Source: an uncultured Verrucomicrobia subdivision 3 bacterium
Lineage (GTDB): Bacteria > Verrucomicrobiota > Verrucomicrobiia > Limisphaerales > UBA11358
Assembly (NCBI GenBank): GCA_903884535.1
Contig: CAISEZ010000068.1
Span: forward strand, 1 to 64,000
Reading direction: 5' to 3'
DNA: 64,000 nt
The number at the start of each line of letters is the position of its first letter. Within the stretch, counting starts at the first letter, position 1. Of this stretch, positions 1 through 9,240 are shown piece by piece. The position numbers were made by a program, and so were the translations under genes. Below the pieces are notes generated by a model, which was given only the letters and a program-made list of their open reading frames with translations, was not told the DNA's origin and searched no databases.

Positions 1-1008
1 GAAATCATGCTGCAGCAGACGCAGGTTAAAACGGTGATTCCGTTTTGGGAACGCTGGCTGCGCGAACTGCCGACCATCGAAGCCGCCGCCCGAGCGCCAT
101 CGGCCAAAATTCACAAGCTCTGGGAAGGCCTCGGCTACTACTCGCGCGTCCGCAATCTGCAAAAGGCCGCGCAACAAATCGTGCAAAGCGGAACGCGGAA
201 AGTGGAACACGGTAATTCCACCTGCCAGTTTCCCGATGATTTTGATGATGTTCTCGCGTTGCCCGGCATCGGCCGTTACACCGCCGGCGCAATTTGCAGC
301 ATCGCCTTCAACCAACCCACGCCGATTCTCGACGGCAACGTTATCCGCGTGCTGACCCGCATTTTTGGTATCGCGGAAAACCCAAAAGAAAAAATCACGA
401 ACGCGCGGCTCTGGCAACTGGCAACAGAACTGGTAGGAATTTCAAAATTTGAAACTAAAAATTTAAAACCCAACTGCTCACACCTGAACCAATCCCTGAT
501 GGAACTCGGCGCGCTCATCTGCACGCCGCGAAATCAACGATGCCTGATTTGCCCGGTGAAAAAACTCTGCGTGGCGTTCAAGGAAAATCGTGCGGCTGAA
601 TTGCCGAATCTCGGCAAGCGCGAGGCGGCGACGGCGCAGCATTTCATCGCCTTTGCCGTCGAGTGCGGCGGCAAGTTTCTCGTCCAGCAAAGACCAGCGG
701 GCGTGGTGAACGCCCATCTGTGGGAATTTCCCAATACAGAAATCACGGACATAAAAACGGATGCGAAGACGGCTTTCCAAACTCATTTTGGTGTTAAGCC
801 AAGCACGGTTCAGCCGCTGCGCACATTCAAACATTCCATCACGCGCTACCGCATCACGCTCGCAGCATATTCTGTTTCATTAAAGAAACGGCCGGGGCGG
901 GCAAAAGGCCGTTGGCTCAAACCGGCGGAATTTGAAAAACTCGCCTTTTCGAGCGCCCATAAAAAACTCGCCAGCGCCGCCGTGAAAAGTATGCTGTCAG
1001 GCCGATGA
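1..1008 (+). CDS. mutY: A/G-specific adenine glycosylase MutY, 5' end cut by window
   Basis: MutY removes adenine mispaired with 8-oxoguanine. The frame is open from base 1 (two codons precede the first visible ATG at 7), and family members have more residues before the MLQQTQV motif, so the start lies upstream of the window. Numbered from that ATG, the helix-hairpin-helix LPGIGRYTAGAI is at 85-96, the catalytic Asp is D109 (LDGNV), and the iron-sulfur loop is C172-x6-C179-x2-C182-x5-C188. The C-terminal part from about 205 is the NUDIX-like 8-oxoG recognition domain. Residues about 144-158, between the HhH and iron-sulfur regions, look like an A/T-rich insert with period-7 structure. The stop overlaps the next ATG by ATGA. 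Confidence 0.95.
   Translation, partial: EIMLQQTQVKTVIPFWERWLRELPTIEAAARAPSAKIHKLWEGLGYYSRVRNLQKAAQQIVQSGTRKVEHGNSTCQFPDDFDDVLALPGIGRYTAGAICSIAFNQPTPILDGNVIRVLTRIFGIAENPKEKITNARLWQLATELVGISKFETKNLKPNCSHLNQSLMELGALICTPRNQRCLICPVKKLCVAFKENRAAELPNLGKREAATAQHFIAFAVECGGKFLVQQRPAGVVNAHLWEFPNTEITDIKTDAKTAFQTHFGVKPSTVQPLRTFKHSITRYRITLAAYSVSLKKRPGRAKGRWLKPAEFEKLAFSSAHKKLASAAVKSMLSGR
437..471 (+). repeat. Weak heptad-period A/T-rich repeat inside mutY
   Basis: About five 7-nt units resembling AAAATTT or GAATTTC run in frame through mutY and encode a segment poor in family-conserved residues. The period is less regular than at other heptad loci in the window, so this could be chance. Confidence 0.4.
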
Positions 1009-2144
1009 TTTACTTCGATTACAACGCCACCGCGCCCGTGATGCGCGAGGCGCGCGAAGCCTGGCTGAATGTCACCGAGAAAATCGGCGGCAACCCGTCG
1101 TCCATGCACCAAGCCGGCACGCGCGCCAGCATCGCGCTCGCCGATGCGCGCGAAAAGCTCGCGGCGTTTCTCGGCTGCCATCCGCTCGACCTCATCTGGA
1201 CCAGCGGCGCGACCGAGGCGAACAACATGGTCACGCATCATTTCTCCAAAACGCTCGGGGAAAAAGACGAAATCTGGATTTCGGCCATCGAGCATCCGTG
1301 CGTCCACGATTCGGCGAAACATTATTTTGGCAAGCGGGCGAAATTGATTCCCGTCACGCGTGACGGCGTGGTGGACATGGATTGGATCACCTCCGAAATG
1401 GCGGACAACCGTCCGGGCCTGATCAGCGTGATGGCGGCGAACAATGAGACCGGCGTCATCCAGCCGTGGCGCGAAATCCACGCAATCTGCAAGGCTTACG
1501 AAGTGCCGTTCTTCACCGACGCGGTGCAGTTCATCGGCAAGATGCCACTGAAAGGATTGGGCGAATGCGATTTCGTCAGCGGCGCGGCGCACAAATTTGG
1601 CGGGCCGCGCGGCGTGGGCTTTTTAAAAATTCCACACCGCAAATCCATCACCCCGCTGCTCCACGGCGGCAAGCAGGAAGGCGGCAAACGGGCCGGCACG
1701 GAAAACGTGGCGATCATCGCGGCGATGATGGCCGCGCTTGACGTGCGCGAGAAGCAAATTTCGCACAGCCAGCATTTATTGCGCGGCGTGTGGCGCGATA
1801 ATTTTGAGCGCGAGCTGCTGCGCACGCTGCCCGGCGCGAGCATCATCGGCCAAAACGTGCCGCGTTTGTGGAACACCGTTTCCGCTTTGATGCCTGAAGG
1901 CGACCGCAAGCATCAATGGGTGGTGCGCCTGGACAAAGCCGGCTTCGCCGTATCCACGGGTTCCGCCTGCACGACCGGCAAGGAAGAGCCGTCGCATGTG
2001 CTCGCGGCGATGGGTGTGAAAACGGCGCAGGCCATGCGCGTCGTGCGTTTCAGCGCCGGCTGGGAAACGAATGAAGCGGATTGGGACGCGCTGGTGAAAG
2101 GCGTCGCCAAGGTTCATGAAGAAATGCACCAAGCGAAAGCGTGA
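1005..2144 (+). CDS. Cysteine desulfurase (NifS/IscS-like), class V aminotransferase
   Basis: This PLP enzyme takes sulfur from cysteine to form a persulfide for Fe-S clusters or tRNA thiolation. It has 379 residues, close to family length. The N-terminal YFDYNATAPV motif, H97, the PLP lysine K197 in AHKFGGPRG, and the active-site Cys322 in STGSACTTG followed by EPSHVLAAMG are all present. The short loop around Cys322 fits the group I IscS/NifS-type layout. The ATG overlaps the mutY stop (ATGA), so the two are probably translationally coupled. No iscU or iscR is adjacent; iscA and hscB lie about 58 kb away. Whether it serves Fe-S assembly or tRNA modification cannot be told from sequence alone. 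Confidence 0.93.
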   Translation: MIYFDYNATAPVMREAREAWLNVTEKIGGNPSSMHQAGTRASIALADAREKLAAFLGCHPLDLIWTSGATEANNMVTHHFSKTLGEKDEIWISAIEHPCVHDSAKHYFGKRAKLIPVTRDGVVDMDWITSEMADNRPGLISVMAANNETGVIQPWREIHAICKAYEVPFFTDAVQFIGKMPLKGLGECDFVSGAAHKFGGPRGVGFLKIPHRKSITPLLHGGKQEGGKRAGTENVAIIAAMMAALDVREKQISHSQHLLRGVWRDNFERELLRTLPGASIIGQNVPRLWNTVSALMPEGDRKHQWVVRLDKAGFAVSTGSACTTGKEEPSHVLAAMGVKTAQAMRVVRFSAGWETNEADWDALVKGVAKVHEEMHQAKA

Positions 2145-2507
2145 TCATTCGCCGCGATAAACTGCCCGTGCCGTGCAAGTCTCGGCCACGACGATTTCCG
2201 TGAGCAGCGGCAGCTTCGGTTTCAACTTTTTCCAAATCCAGACCGCGACATTTTCGCTGGTCGGATTTTCTAGGCCGGGAATTTTGTTGAGATAATAATG
2301 GTCCAGCTTTTCCCAGATCGGTTTGAACGCGGCGGAAATGTCGGCGTAATCCATCAGCCAGCCTAACTTCGGATCGCACTCGCCCGTCACGACAATTTCC
2401 ACGCTGAAGCTGTGGCCGTGCAGCCGGCGGCATTTGTGCGCCTTCGGCAAATGCGGCAGCAAATGCGCCGCTTCAAACTGAAATGTTTTTCGCAATTCCA
2501 TTTTCAT
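2145..2507 (-). CDS. queD: 6-carboxytetrahydropterin synthase QueD / PTPS family
   Basis: Probable QueD, which converts dihydroneopterin triphosphate to 6-carboxytetrahydropterin in queuosine biosynthesis. The protein has 120 residues, normal for the family. Zinc ligands are H15 (FEAAH), H30 and H32 (LHGHSF). The catalytic Cys is C26, with H70 in LDHYYLN and E109 near the C terminus; [11 protein letters not shown] is the usual signature. It is the last gene of a leftward operon, and its ATG overlaps the luxC stop by ATGA. No other que gene is in the window. A pterin synthase role (PTPS proper) is the alternative. It is convergent with the cysteine desulfurase, whose stop is directly adjacent. 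Confidence 0.9.
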   Translation of the reverse strand: MKMELRKTFQFEAAHLLPHLPKAHKCRRLHGHSFSVEIVVTGECDPKLGWLMDYADISAAFKPIWEKLDHYYLNKIPGLENPTSENVAVWIWKKLKPKLPLLTEIVVAETCTARAVYRGE

Positions 2508-3862
2508 AATTCAAAATCGGTCCAGATGATCAAATCGCCCAGCGCCGGCCGGCCATCATGCCGCCAGGTTAGCGGAGGGTTCTGCATCTGGCCGAGCGGA
2601 CAAATCCGCGTCGCACCCCAGCGCGCGAATCGCAGCGCCAGTTCTTTCATTTTTTCGGGCGGCGCGGCCACGCCTACCGTGGAAACTTTTCCATAAAGTT
2701 CATCCACGCCTTGCATCACAGCATTTACGTCAGGCACCGGCTTGACGTAAACAAAACGGTTCAGGCAGGAAAACTGGAAGCGCACGTCATGTTCAAACAC
2801 CACGGTCCACGCGGTGGAATTCTGGCTCGACCAAATTTTTGCATCGGCGCGGTGCGTGGCGATCGTTTCGTAAATCGAACGTTTCGACGCAATCGCCGCC
2901 GCCGCTTCCACGGGAATTTTTCCGCGCGGCGCAGTGGCTTCGCGTTTCGCCAGCTCGACCGCGAGCAGTTGCGCAAATTTATCCGACTCCACCGCGCCGC
3001 GTTCCTCGACGTAAAAAACGTGCGGCGAAAGGCAGCCATTTTGATCCCAAGCAATCATGTCGTCTACCGCGTGCGAAACAATCTCGGCAATGGTCTCGTC
3101 GCGCAGCACCTCGCGCGTCACAAAACCAAAACTCACGCGCTGGCCGTAGCCAAGAAACCGCACCTTCGCCGGCAGTTGCGCGCGAATCGCCGCCAGGGTT
3201 TCATCGTTGCCCGTCGCCGTCAGACAATCGGCATGGGCAAACAGAACCATTTCCAATTCGCGGTTTCCGCCCCGCCATTCGGCGATTTCCAGGCACGCGC
3301 CCAATTTGTGATCCAATTCGTAAATGGAATGGGCAAACAGACGGGGCAGAAGCGCCGCGCCGCTGGCGCATTTCACAAACTGCGCCGAACGCGTGAGCAA
3401 TCCCAGCGTGAGGCTCATCAGCGTAGGGTTAGGCAAATTGCCCGCGGCGATATGCACAAGAAATTGCGGTCCATGAACCATTGCTTTGCAATGCTGTTTT
3501 TCGCTGGCATCAGCCACAAACTGATCCAGCCGCTGTGCGTGGCCGAGTTCCTGTTCCAGCAGCGCCTGAAAATTTTCGGGTGTGAAACGGCCGAAAAAAT
3601 CGTCCAGGCCCTTTTCCAGAATCGCTTTGGAAAAGCCTGTAGCCGCCGGACCGAGATCGAGCGCCAGCTTGCGAAATTTATTTGCCGGCTGCTGCCATTC
3701 AGTTGCGACCTCACAAAGAATTTTCACGATCTCTTCCGTCGTGCGCGGCTGGAGATACTTTTCGCGATTGCGCTTCAGCGTGTCGCACGCAGCTTCGATC
3801 ATGGCAGATGACTGCACCGCTTCGGGCGGCAAGTCGGCGAAAAAATAATTGGGTAAGTTCAT
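2504..3862 (-). CDS. LuxC-like acyl-CoA/acyl-protein reductase
   Basis: A 452-residue member of the LuxC family, an NADPH-dependent reductase that turns an enzyme-bound acyl group into a fatty aldehyde. Signs are the central [16 protein letters not shown] stretch (131-146) and the catalytic Cys277 in [12 protein letters not shown], the family hallmark. It overlaps luxE upstream and queD downstream by 4 bases each (ATGA), so the three are one operon. No luxA, luxB or luxD is in the window, so bioluminescence is not implied. LuxC/LuxE pairs without luciferase occur in other bacteria with unknown products. The family call is secure; the substrate is unknown. Confidence 0.88.
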   Translation of the reverse strand: MNLPNYFFADLPPEAVQSSAMIEAACDTLKRNREKYLQPRTTEEIVKILCEVATEWQQPANKFRKLALDLGPAATGFSKAILEKGLDDFFGRFTPENFQALLEQELGHAQRLDQFVADASEKQHCKAMVHGPQFLVHIAAGNLPNPTLMSLTLGLLTRSAQFVKCASGAALLPRLFAHSIYELDHKLGACLEIAEWRGGNRELEMVLFAHADCLTATGNDETLAAIRAQLPAKVRFLGYGQRVSFGFVTREVLRDETIAEIVSHAVDDMIAWDQNGCLSPHVFYVEERGAVESDKFAQLLAVELAKREATAPRGKIPVEAAAAIASKRSIYETIATHRADAKIWSSQNSTAWTVVFEHDVRFQFSCLNRFVYVKPVPDVNAVMQGVDELYGKVSTVGVAAPPEKMKELALRFARWGATRICPLGQMQNPPLTWRHDGRPALGDLIIWTDFEL

Positions 3863-4977
3863 GTGCTCATCAAGGAACAGCCTCGCGGCTCGGCCAGTTG
3901 GGCGCGCCCCACCAGTTCAAAACCATCACACAGGCGAACGCCGAGGTCTTCGGTCTGAATGGCGGCGACGGAGAACACGTTTGCCAAATCGAGCACGCGA
4001 ATCAAGCCGGTTTCGCCCTCGGCCACTTCGCGGCCGGTTTCCGGCGAAATGATTTGCACGCGGGCCCAGGGCGGAAAGCGGAACGGCCGTTCGGAATTTT
4101 GAATTTTTAATGTTGAATTATTCATTTCAGCGTCATACGCCTGCGAACTCAATTCGCTCATACCATATTCGCAAAGGATGTTTTTGCGCGGCACGCCGAG
4201 CCGTTCGGTGATGAGCGCGTGCAATTGCGCCTTCTGCAAAACACGGGAACGATTTTTGTAGCCGCCGGTTTCCATCACCAGCGAACCTTCCGGCAGATTG
4301 AAAACGAGGTCTTTGGAAGCCAGATAGTCCAGCAGATGAACAAAGGAAAAGGCCGTGCCCAGCATGATGACCGGTTGTCTCGAATTGATGGCCGCCTTCA
4401 ATTGATTATAAGTAGCAACAAAATCAAGTGTCCACGAACCATCTCCGGCAAGCTGTCCGAAGAATACAGAAGCTGGCAAGGCATATTCGCGGCGCACCAC
4501 ATCAAACATATGAACCAACGAGGAATGCGGCACCATAGTTGGTGGCGGCGTCAGACAAACCAACCACAAATTGCAAATTGCAAACCGTAAATCCGGCGGA
4601 ATATTTTCAAGGAACCAGGCAATCAAGGACGCCTCATAAACCGCCAGCGATTCGGCGCTGTGAAAATGGCGGCTGGGCTTTTGCCCGGTTGTGCCGCTGG
4701 AATGAAAAACGGCGGTGCGTTCGTCCGGCGCGAGGTTGGTCAACTCCAATTCTTTGAAGGCGGCGGTGGGCACGGCGGGAATTTGCGTCCACTGATTCAC
4801 CGTCCCCGGCGTCAACCCGCGCGACTCGCAGATGGTTCGGTAGGCGGGATTGGATTTGAATTGAAGCGAGAAAAGTTCCAGCGCCAGTCCGGAAAATGCT
4901 TGATGGTCGAAAGCGGATTGCCCTTTGGCAATGAACTCGCGCAGACGCGCGGCGAAATGAGAAAGTTCTGGATTCAT
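3859..4977 (-). CDS. LuxE-like acyl-protein synthetase
   Basis: LuxE activates a fatty acid as acyl-AMP and passes it to LuxC. The P-loop-like HSSGTTGQKP (92-101), TPPPTMVPHSSL (143-154), METGGYKNRSR and YGMSELSSQAYD (271-282) match the LuxE family. I chose the ATG at 4977 over an upstream start at 5022, because the upstream 15 residues look like non-coding sequence; neither start has a Shine-Dalgarno site. Two heptad repeats run in frame through the gene, encoding residues about 129-138 and 284-297. Both segments interrupt otherwise conserved blocks and read like translated intergenic repeats. The protein is 372 residues, about normal length. First gene of the luxE-luxC-queD operon. Confidence 0.85.
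   Translation of the reverse strand: MNPELSHFAARLREFIAKGQSAFDHQAFSGLALELFSLQFKSNPAYRTICESRGLTPGTVNQWTQIPAVPTAAFKELELTNLAPDERTAVFHSSGTTGQKPSRHFHSAESLAVYEASLIAWFLENIPPDLRFAICNLWLVCLTPPPTMVPHSSLVHMFDVVRREYALPASVFFGQLAGDGSWTLDFVATYNQLKAAINSRQPVIMLGTAFSFVHLLDYLASKDLVFNLPEGSLVMETGGYKNRSRVLQKAQLHALITERLGVPRKNILCEYGMSELSSQAYDAEMNNSTLKIQNSERPFRFPPWARVQIISPETGREVAEGETGLIRVLDLANVFSVAAIQTEDLGVRLCDGFELVGRAQLAEPRGCSLMST
4094..4128 (-). repeat. Heptad repeat inside luxE, 5 units
   Basis: Five consecutive 7-nt units on the plus strand have consensus GAATTTT (two exact, three degenerate). They lie in frame within luxE and encode the stretch NNSTLKIQNSE. Confidence 0.75.
4567..4594 (-). repeat. Heptad repeat inside luxE, 4 units
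   Basis: Four 7-nt units on the plus strand have consensus CAAATTG (two exact, two degenerate). They lie in frame within luxE and encode DLRFAICNL just before the conserved TPPP segment. Confidence 0.7.
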
Positions 4978-5156
4978 GCGGTGTTTGTTCGTGGCTGGTT
5001 TTCCGCGACAGCCGGCCAGCATGGTAGCACGAACGCCCCTTGCGGCAAGCGCATTGAGGCGCGCGTGGGCTGCATGAACAGTAAACTTGCCGCAAAGATA
5101 TTGGCTGCATAAAAAATTAAAAATCCGCTGCGGGCATTTTTTCTTTATTTTTGCTC

Positions 5157-7595
5157 ATGCCGATTCAATCCTCCGCCATGCCCAAATTGGCTCACCGCTT
5201 TCCATTTCAAATCGCGCTCGGAGCGTTGCTGCTTTACGGCGTCACTTTGAGCCGTGGGGTCACTTTCAACAGCCTGACGCTCACGGCTAAATTGGCCGGC
5301 TGGGATTGGATGCCCATGGTGAGCCAGCCGGTGCTCTGGCTGCTCACCCTGCCCCTGCGGTGGTTGCCCGAAGCGTGGGTGCCTGCAGGACTAAATATAT
5401 TTTCCGCCCTTTGCGGCGCGGCGACACTGGGCATTCTGGTGCGGTCGCTGGAATTGCTGCCGTGGATCCGGCCACTCGAAACGCTCCAAGGCTGGCGAGG
5501 AAAACTGCCGTTGTTGCTCGCCGTGGTGGCGTGCGGGCTGGAATTTAATTTCTGGCAGGACGCCACGGCGGCTACCGGTGAGATGCTCGGCCTGTTATTG
5601 CTGGTGTCGGTGATCTGGTGTGGTTTGGAATATGCCGCCGTGAAAAAACTCCGCTGGCTGCGGGGCGCGGCTTTTTTGTGCGGCCTGGGCGTGGCGGAAA
5701 ACTGGGTGATGCAAATCACTTTGCCCCTGTTTCTCCTGACGCTGGCGTGGTTGCTCAAAAAGCGGATCGTCAACCTGAAGCTCCTGCTGACTTTGGCCGC
5801 TTATGGTTTGGCAGGCCTTTCCGTCTACGCCGTGTTGCCTGTCGCGAATAGTTTTCGGCTTGATTCACCTTGGAGTTTTACTGACTCATGGCGGCACTCC
5901 CTGCGGGAAAGCAAAAGCACATTATTCGGTATTTACAGCCAGTTTTGGGTAATTAATCGGTTCATGGCGATGACGGCAATCCTGTTTTTTCTGCTGCCAC
6001 TGTTGGCGATGCTGTTGCGGTTCAAAAGTGAGAATACCAAAATCCTGTCCAAACTGAACCGGACAATTCTCTGGATTTTCCGGTTCGTGCGCGCGGGCCT
6101 GTTGCTGTTCTGCCTCTGGCTTGCGTTTGATCCAACCTTCGGTCCGCGCCAGCGGTTGGCCCAGCAAGCCAGCCTTTCGCTGCCTTTATTGACGTTTGAT
6201 TATTTGAATGCGCTCGGCATTGGATTTCTCGCCGGCAACCTGCTGCTGATTTTTTTACCGCGGGACAAAATCCGACGCCGGCGGAAATTCCGTGAAGACG
6301 TCGTCATTTGGCTGGAACGCGCCTCGCTTCCGGTTTTATCCGCCGTGTTCGCGCTGGGGCTGTTCGGTCTGGTGATTCGCAATTTGCCTGCGGTCTGTTT
6401 GGCCAACCGCCAGCCGCTGACACAGATCGGTGACGCAATGCTGCGGAGTTTGCCGCCGGGCGGCGGCATCGTCGTCAGCGATTTTCCAAACAAGCTATCC
6501 GTTTTGCAAGCAGCCTTGGCAACACATCCGGCACAATCAGACTGCGTGCCGTTGGATATCGCGATGTTGCCCATGCCCGCCTATCGTAAGCATTGGCAAC
6601 GACTACATGCGGACCACGCCTTGGCGGCCAAACCAGAAACGGAGCTGGGACCGGCAGAAATGTTTTCCGTGATGGACAAACTTTCGCAAAGCAACCGTGT
6701 TTTCTACATCCATCCGAGCTTTGGTTATTTTTTTGAAGTGTTCCATCAGCAGCCCGTGGGCTTGGTCTATGAAATGAAACGACTGCCGGCTCGCTCATTC
6801 ACACCACCGCTGCTGACGGCCACCATGATCGCACAAAACGAAAAATTCTGGGACGAACTCACGCCGCGAATGGAATTACTTTCCAGGCTCGCGGAACCCG
6901 CGACCTCGCCGGTTGAAAAATTGGCCCCGCGCTGTTTATTTTTGGGGGCCGTTTTGCCCGGCCAGATAAACTTGCTCCGCCAATGGTATTCCCTGGCACT
7001 GGACGACTGGGGCGCACAACTACAGCGAAATGGTCGCCTGGCAGCAGCCCAAAAAAGATTCACGCAGGCGTTGCAATTGAACACCAACAACCTGGCGGCA
7101 CAGCTGAATTTATTGGGCAACGCAAATCTTCAAGCCGGAACCCCCATGTCGCTGGAAAACGCCAGCCGGCTCGCCGAAGAAATCGGCACGATGAGTAATC
7201 TGAAATTAATGTTGAGCATTTGGGGGCCGATGGATGAGCCGAGCGCCTGTTACCTGCTTGGTTTTGCCTACCAACAAGCCGGCATGCCGGTTCAAGCCAT
7301 CGAACAATTCGACCGTGCGCATGCTCTTGCGCCGGACGCACTCGCTTCGGAATTTGCGCTGGCGGAACTTTATGCCCGTTATCATTTGCAAGATCGCGCC
7401 GCCGCCACGCTGGCACATTTGCACGAAGCCATCAAAGCCTTGCCGGATTCGACAAATGCGCTCGCGCAACTGGGGTTGCTCGAAGCCCGCGTCCGCTCGG
7501 CGCAAACGAACGATGCCCACCCCGACTTGCTCTCGCCGCTGGCCGGACAAAAATATCTCCCGCGGCTGAACTCCGAAACGAATTTGCTGAAATGA
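5157..7595 (+). CDS. Large membrane protein with DUF2723-like N terminus and C-terminal TPR
   Basis: An 812-residue protein. The first half has about ten hydrophobic segments. The block LNIFSALCGAATLGILVR near residues 75-95 resembles the DUF2723 family (GT-C fold, protein O-mannosyltransferase-like). The second half is soluble, and its last 250 residues contain TPR-like helices (around ALAPDALASEFALAELYAR). Inferred role: membrane glycosyltransferase or a protein acting on envelope glycans, not proven. The DUF2723 catalytic acidic motif (EDSGE region) is not obvious; the equivalent stretch here is LTAKLAGWDW, so activity is uncertain. ATG 5157 is preferred over TTG 5151; ATG 5178 is also possible. 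Divergent from luxE. Confidence 0.75.
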   Translation: MPIQSSAMPKLAHRFPFQIALGALLLYGVTLSRGVTFNSLTLTAKLAGWDWMPMVSQPVLWLLTLPLRWLPEAWVPAGLNIFSALCGAATLGILVRSLELLPWIRPLETLQGWRGKLPLLLAVVACGLEFNFWQDATAATGEMLGLLLLVSVIWCGLEYAAVKKLRWLRGAAFLCGLGVAENWVMQITLPLFLLTLAWLLKKRIVNLKLLLTLAAYGLAGLSVYAVLPVANSFRLDSPWSFTDSWRHSLRESKSTLFGIYSQFWVINRFMAMTAILFFLLPLLAMLLRFKSENTKILSKLNRTILWIFRFVRAGLLLFCLWLAFDPTFGPRQRLAQQASLSLPLLTFDYLNALGIGFLAGNLLLIFLPRDKIRRRRKFREDVVIWLERASLPVLSAVFALGLFGLVIRNLPAVCLANRQPLTQIGDAMLRSLPPGGGIVVSDFPNKLSVLQAALATHPAQSDCVPLDIAMLPMPAYRKHWQRLHADHALAAKPETELGPAEMFSVMDKLSQSNRVFYIHPSFGYFFEVFHQQPVGLVYEMKRLPARSFTPPLLTATMIAQNEKFWDELTPRMELLSRLAEPATSPVEKLAPRCLFLGAVLPGQINLLRQWYSLALDDWGAQLQRNGRLAAAQKRFTQALQLNTNNLAAQLNLLGNANLQAGTPMSLENASRLAEEIGTMSNLKLMLSIWGPMDEPSACYLLGFAYQQAGMPVQAIEQFDRAHALAPDALASEFALAELYARYHLQDRAAATLAHLHEAIKALPDSTNALAQLGLLEARVRSAQTNDAHPDLLSPLAGQKYLPRLNSETNLLK

Positions 7596-7613
7596 CTTTT
7601 CCGACAGAGCTAA

Positions 7614-7630
7614 TCGGCTGATTCAGCCGA
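7614..7630. repeat. Short hairpin between convergent genes
   Basis: TCGGCT and AGCCGA form a 6-bp stem around a 5-nt loop between two converging genes. There is no T-run, so it may be a solitary REP-like hairpin rather than a terminator. Confidence 0.4.
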
Positions 7631-7633
7631 GGT

Positions 7634-8347
7634 TCACGGCGTGCGCAGCCGGAAAAACTGTTGTGCATTGGTGCTTGCGAGATCCAAAGTGAAGTTAGTT
7701 CCGTTCAGGCTTGGAAGATTGGCGATCGTATTCCAGTTCGATCCGGCAGGTGCGGTGCATGATTCCAGAATCCAGCCGTTGGCATCGGTGGTCCATGCTA
7801 GCGTCACGCGCTGCACACTGAGCTGCGTCAGGTTGAGCACTGGATGAAAATCCACCGGCGTGAAGCTCAATTCAAACGGTTCGCTGTCGGAGTAAACGCC
7901 GTTCACATCGTGCAGCTTCAGCGTCACTGAATAGGTATTGCCGGGCGTGCCCGTAATGAGGTTCCAAAGCGGATGCGTATCAAAAAACGGCTGGCCAATG
8001 TAAAACGCTCCGCCAATGGCCATGTAACCACTGCCGGTGTCGTTCCAAACTTCCATGCCGGGTGTTTCGGCCGCCAGAATGAAACGCAAGTCGCACGCGG
8101 GAGACAATAGATAAAAATCGTTGGCCACGTCTTCATCGTCATTCGCGTGAATGCCCAGATCACCGGTGGCATAGCCGGGTTTGCCGGGAAAAATGGAAGG
8201 CAACAACTCGAACGGCAGCGGGAAGTTGATTTGAAATTTTAGCTGACCAGCAGCGCTCCGCCCGACGTGAACCGCATTCTCTACCGCCCCGGCACGCGGA
8301 GCCATCGTCGCCATGATCAAACTGATGATGATTGGAAATACTTTCAT
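7634..8347 (-). CDS. Secreted protein of unknown function with C-terminal FFRLR tail
   Basis: A 237-residue protein with a clear signal peptide (MKVFPIIISLIMATMAPRAGA, cleavage near residue 21). The middle has no domain I recognise; it contains DLGIHANDDEDVANDFYLL and beta-rich segments. The last 90 residues look like a fibronectin-type beta sandwich and end in QQFFRLRTP. From memory, that ending is common at the C terminus of secreted Pedosphaera-type proteins, where it follows a domain comparing measured values. Probably periplasmic or extracellular. It stands alone between a convergent neighbour and a PEP-CTERM gene on the same strand. Function unknown. Confidence 0.75.
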   Translation of the reverse strand: MKVFPIIISLIMATMAPRAGAVENAVHVGRSAAGQLKFQINFPLPFELLPSIFPGKPGYATGDLGIHANDDEDVANDFYLLSPACDLRFILAAETPGMEVWNDTGSGYMAIGGAFYIGQPFFDTHPLWNLITGTPGNTYSVTLKLHDVNGVYSDSEPFELSFTPVDFHPVLNLTQLSVQRVTLAWTTDANGWILESCTAPAGSNWNTIANLPSLNGTNFTLDLASTNAQQFFRLRTP

Positions 8348-8400
8348 CCCAACGTTGAATTAATGTGCGTTCGTTGCGCGACTATTTTACCGCACATGAA

Positions 8401-8432
8401 AAAGCGCGAAGTCTAAACAGACTTCGCGCTTT
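8401..8432 (-). terminator. Rho-independent terminator of the CHRD PEP-CTERM gene
   Basis: A 14-bp perfect inverted repeat (AAAGCGCGAAGTCT and its complement) with a 4-nt loop lies 20 bases after the leftward gene. On the minus strand it runs into a short T-run. Confidence 0.85.
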
Positions 8433-8452
8433 GAATTATTCAAACCGGCGGC

Positions 8453-8977
8453 TTATGCCTTGATCACGTTCTTTTTGCGACGAGCCAGGAAGCCAAGGCT
8501 CGCAGCGCCAACTCCAGCCAGCGCAAGCGTGCCCGGTTCGGGAACAGGCGCCAGCAGCAATTGTCCGCGGATTTCACCGCCCGGAAACGCGGAGGTATGA
8601 ACATTCATATACATGTATCCCGCGAAAAGTTGGGCGACTTGCGTGGAATTAATCGCGAAGGTTTGCTCGGGGATGGCTCCGGCCGTTGCCGCCGGCACAC
8701 CCGAGAACGGGAATACCACCGGCGCATTCGTGCCAACGCCACCGGGACTGTGAATATGGCTGGCGGTCGCGGGCGCCACTAATCCGCTCCAGCTTTCATC
8801 CACGGTGATCTGGGTTTGCGCCGCATTTAGCACCACGGTGCCAAATCCCGTGGCGGGCGAGCCATTCGGTGGATTTTCCCCCAGCCCTGAAAGAAATGCT
8901 GTGAACGTGGTTTGGGCGGACGCGATGCCGGTGGCAAAAACCACACCAGAAACAATGGTAAGAAGTGCTTTTTTCAT
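8453..8977 (-). CDS. CHRD-domain protein with PEP-CTERM sorting signal
   Basis: A 174-residue secreted protein. A signal peptide ends near residue 21 (ASAQ). The CHRD domain (about 25-140) shows GENPPNGSPATG, SHIHSPGGVGTNAP and MNVHTSAFPGGEIRGQL. The C terminus is a canonical PEP-CTERM: VPEPGTLAL, a hydrophobic helix, then ARRKK. PEP-CTERM proteins are cut and anchored or exported by an exosortase, usually in exopolysaccharide-producing bacteria; no exosortase gene is in this window. CHRD domains were first named from chordin, and their role in bacteria is unknown. A terminator follows directly. Confidence 0.9.
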   Translation of the reverse strand: MKKALLTIVSGVVFATGIASAQTTFTAFLSGLGENPPNGSPATGFGTVVLNAAQTQITVDESWSGLVAPATASHIHSPGGVGTNAPVVFPFSGVPAATAGAIPEQTFAINSTQVAQLFAGYMYMNVHTSAFPGGEIRGQLLLAPVPEPGTLALAGVGAASLGFLARRKKNVIKA

Positions 8978-9240
8978 GTTGGATTTATGACTGCTGAATT
9001 ATGGCTGACTTGTGCTTTTAAAACTTTGTTTGCGCCTCAACTACTGAGTGTGATTGTTCCGAAACCGCAGTTATTAGTCAACATTTTTTTGAGAATTAGT
9101 TTATGTTGCGAAGCCCCTTCGATAGCTCAGCAGGGTGACTGGGATTAATTCCGGACGCAATCGGGAGGACACGCAAGGAATTCCCACTTTGATTCCCGTT
9201 TGCCATTACTCCGATTGTGCGCCAAACTGCCGGTTCAAGA
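8978..9240. other. Divergent intergenic region upstream of metG and the CHRD gene
   Basis: This 263-base non-coding stretch must hold the promoters of both neighbours. I see an A/T-rich patch near 9050-9110 but no confident -35/-10 pair, riboswitch or tRNA. Confidence 0.5.

Noticed and set aside
2490-2520. Possible heptad repeat at the queD start
   Set aside because: The sequence encodes conserved QueD residues, so the pattern is coding-driven.
3859-4977. Bioluminescence operon
   Set aside because: luxE and luxC are present but no luxA, luxB or luxD; the pair occurs without light emission.
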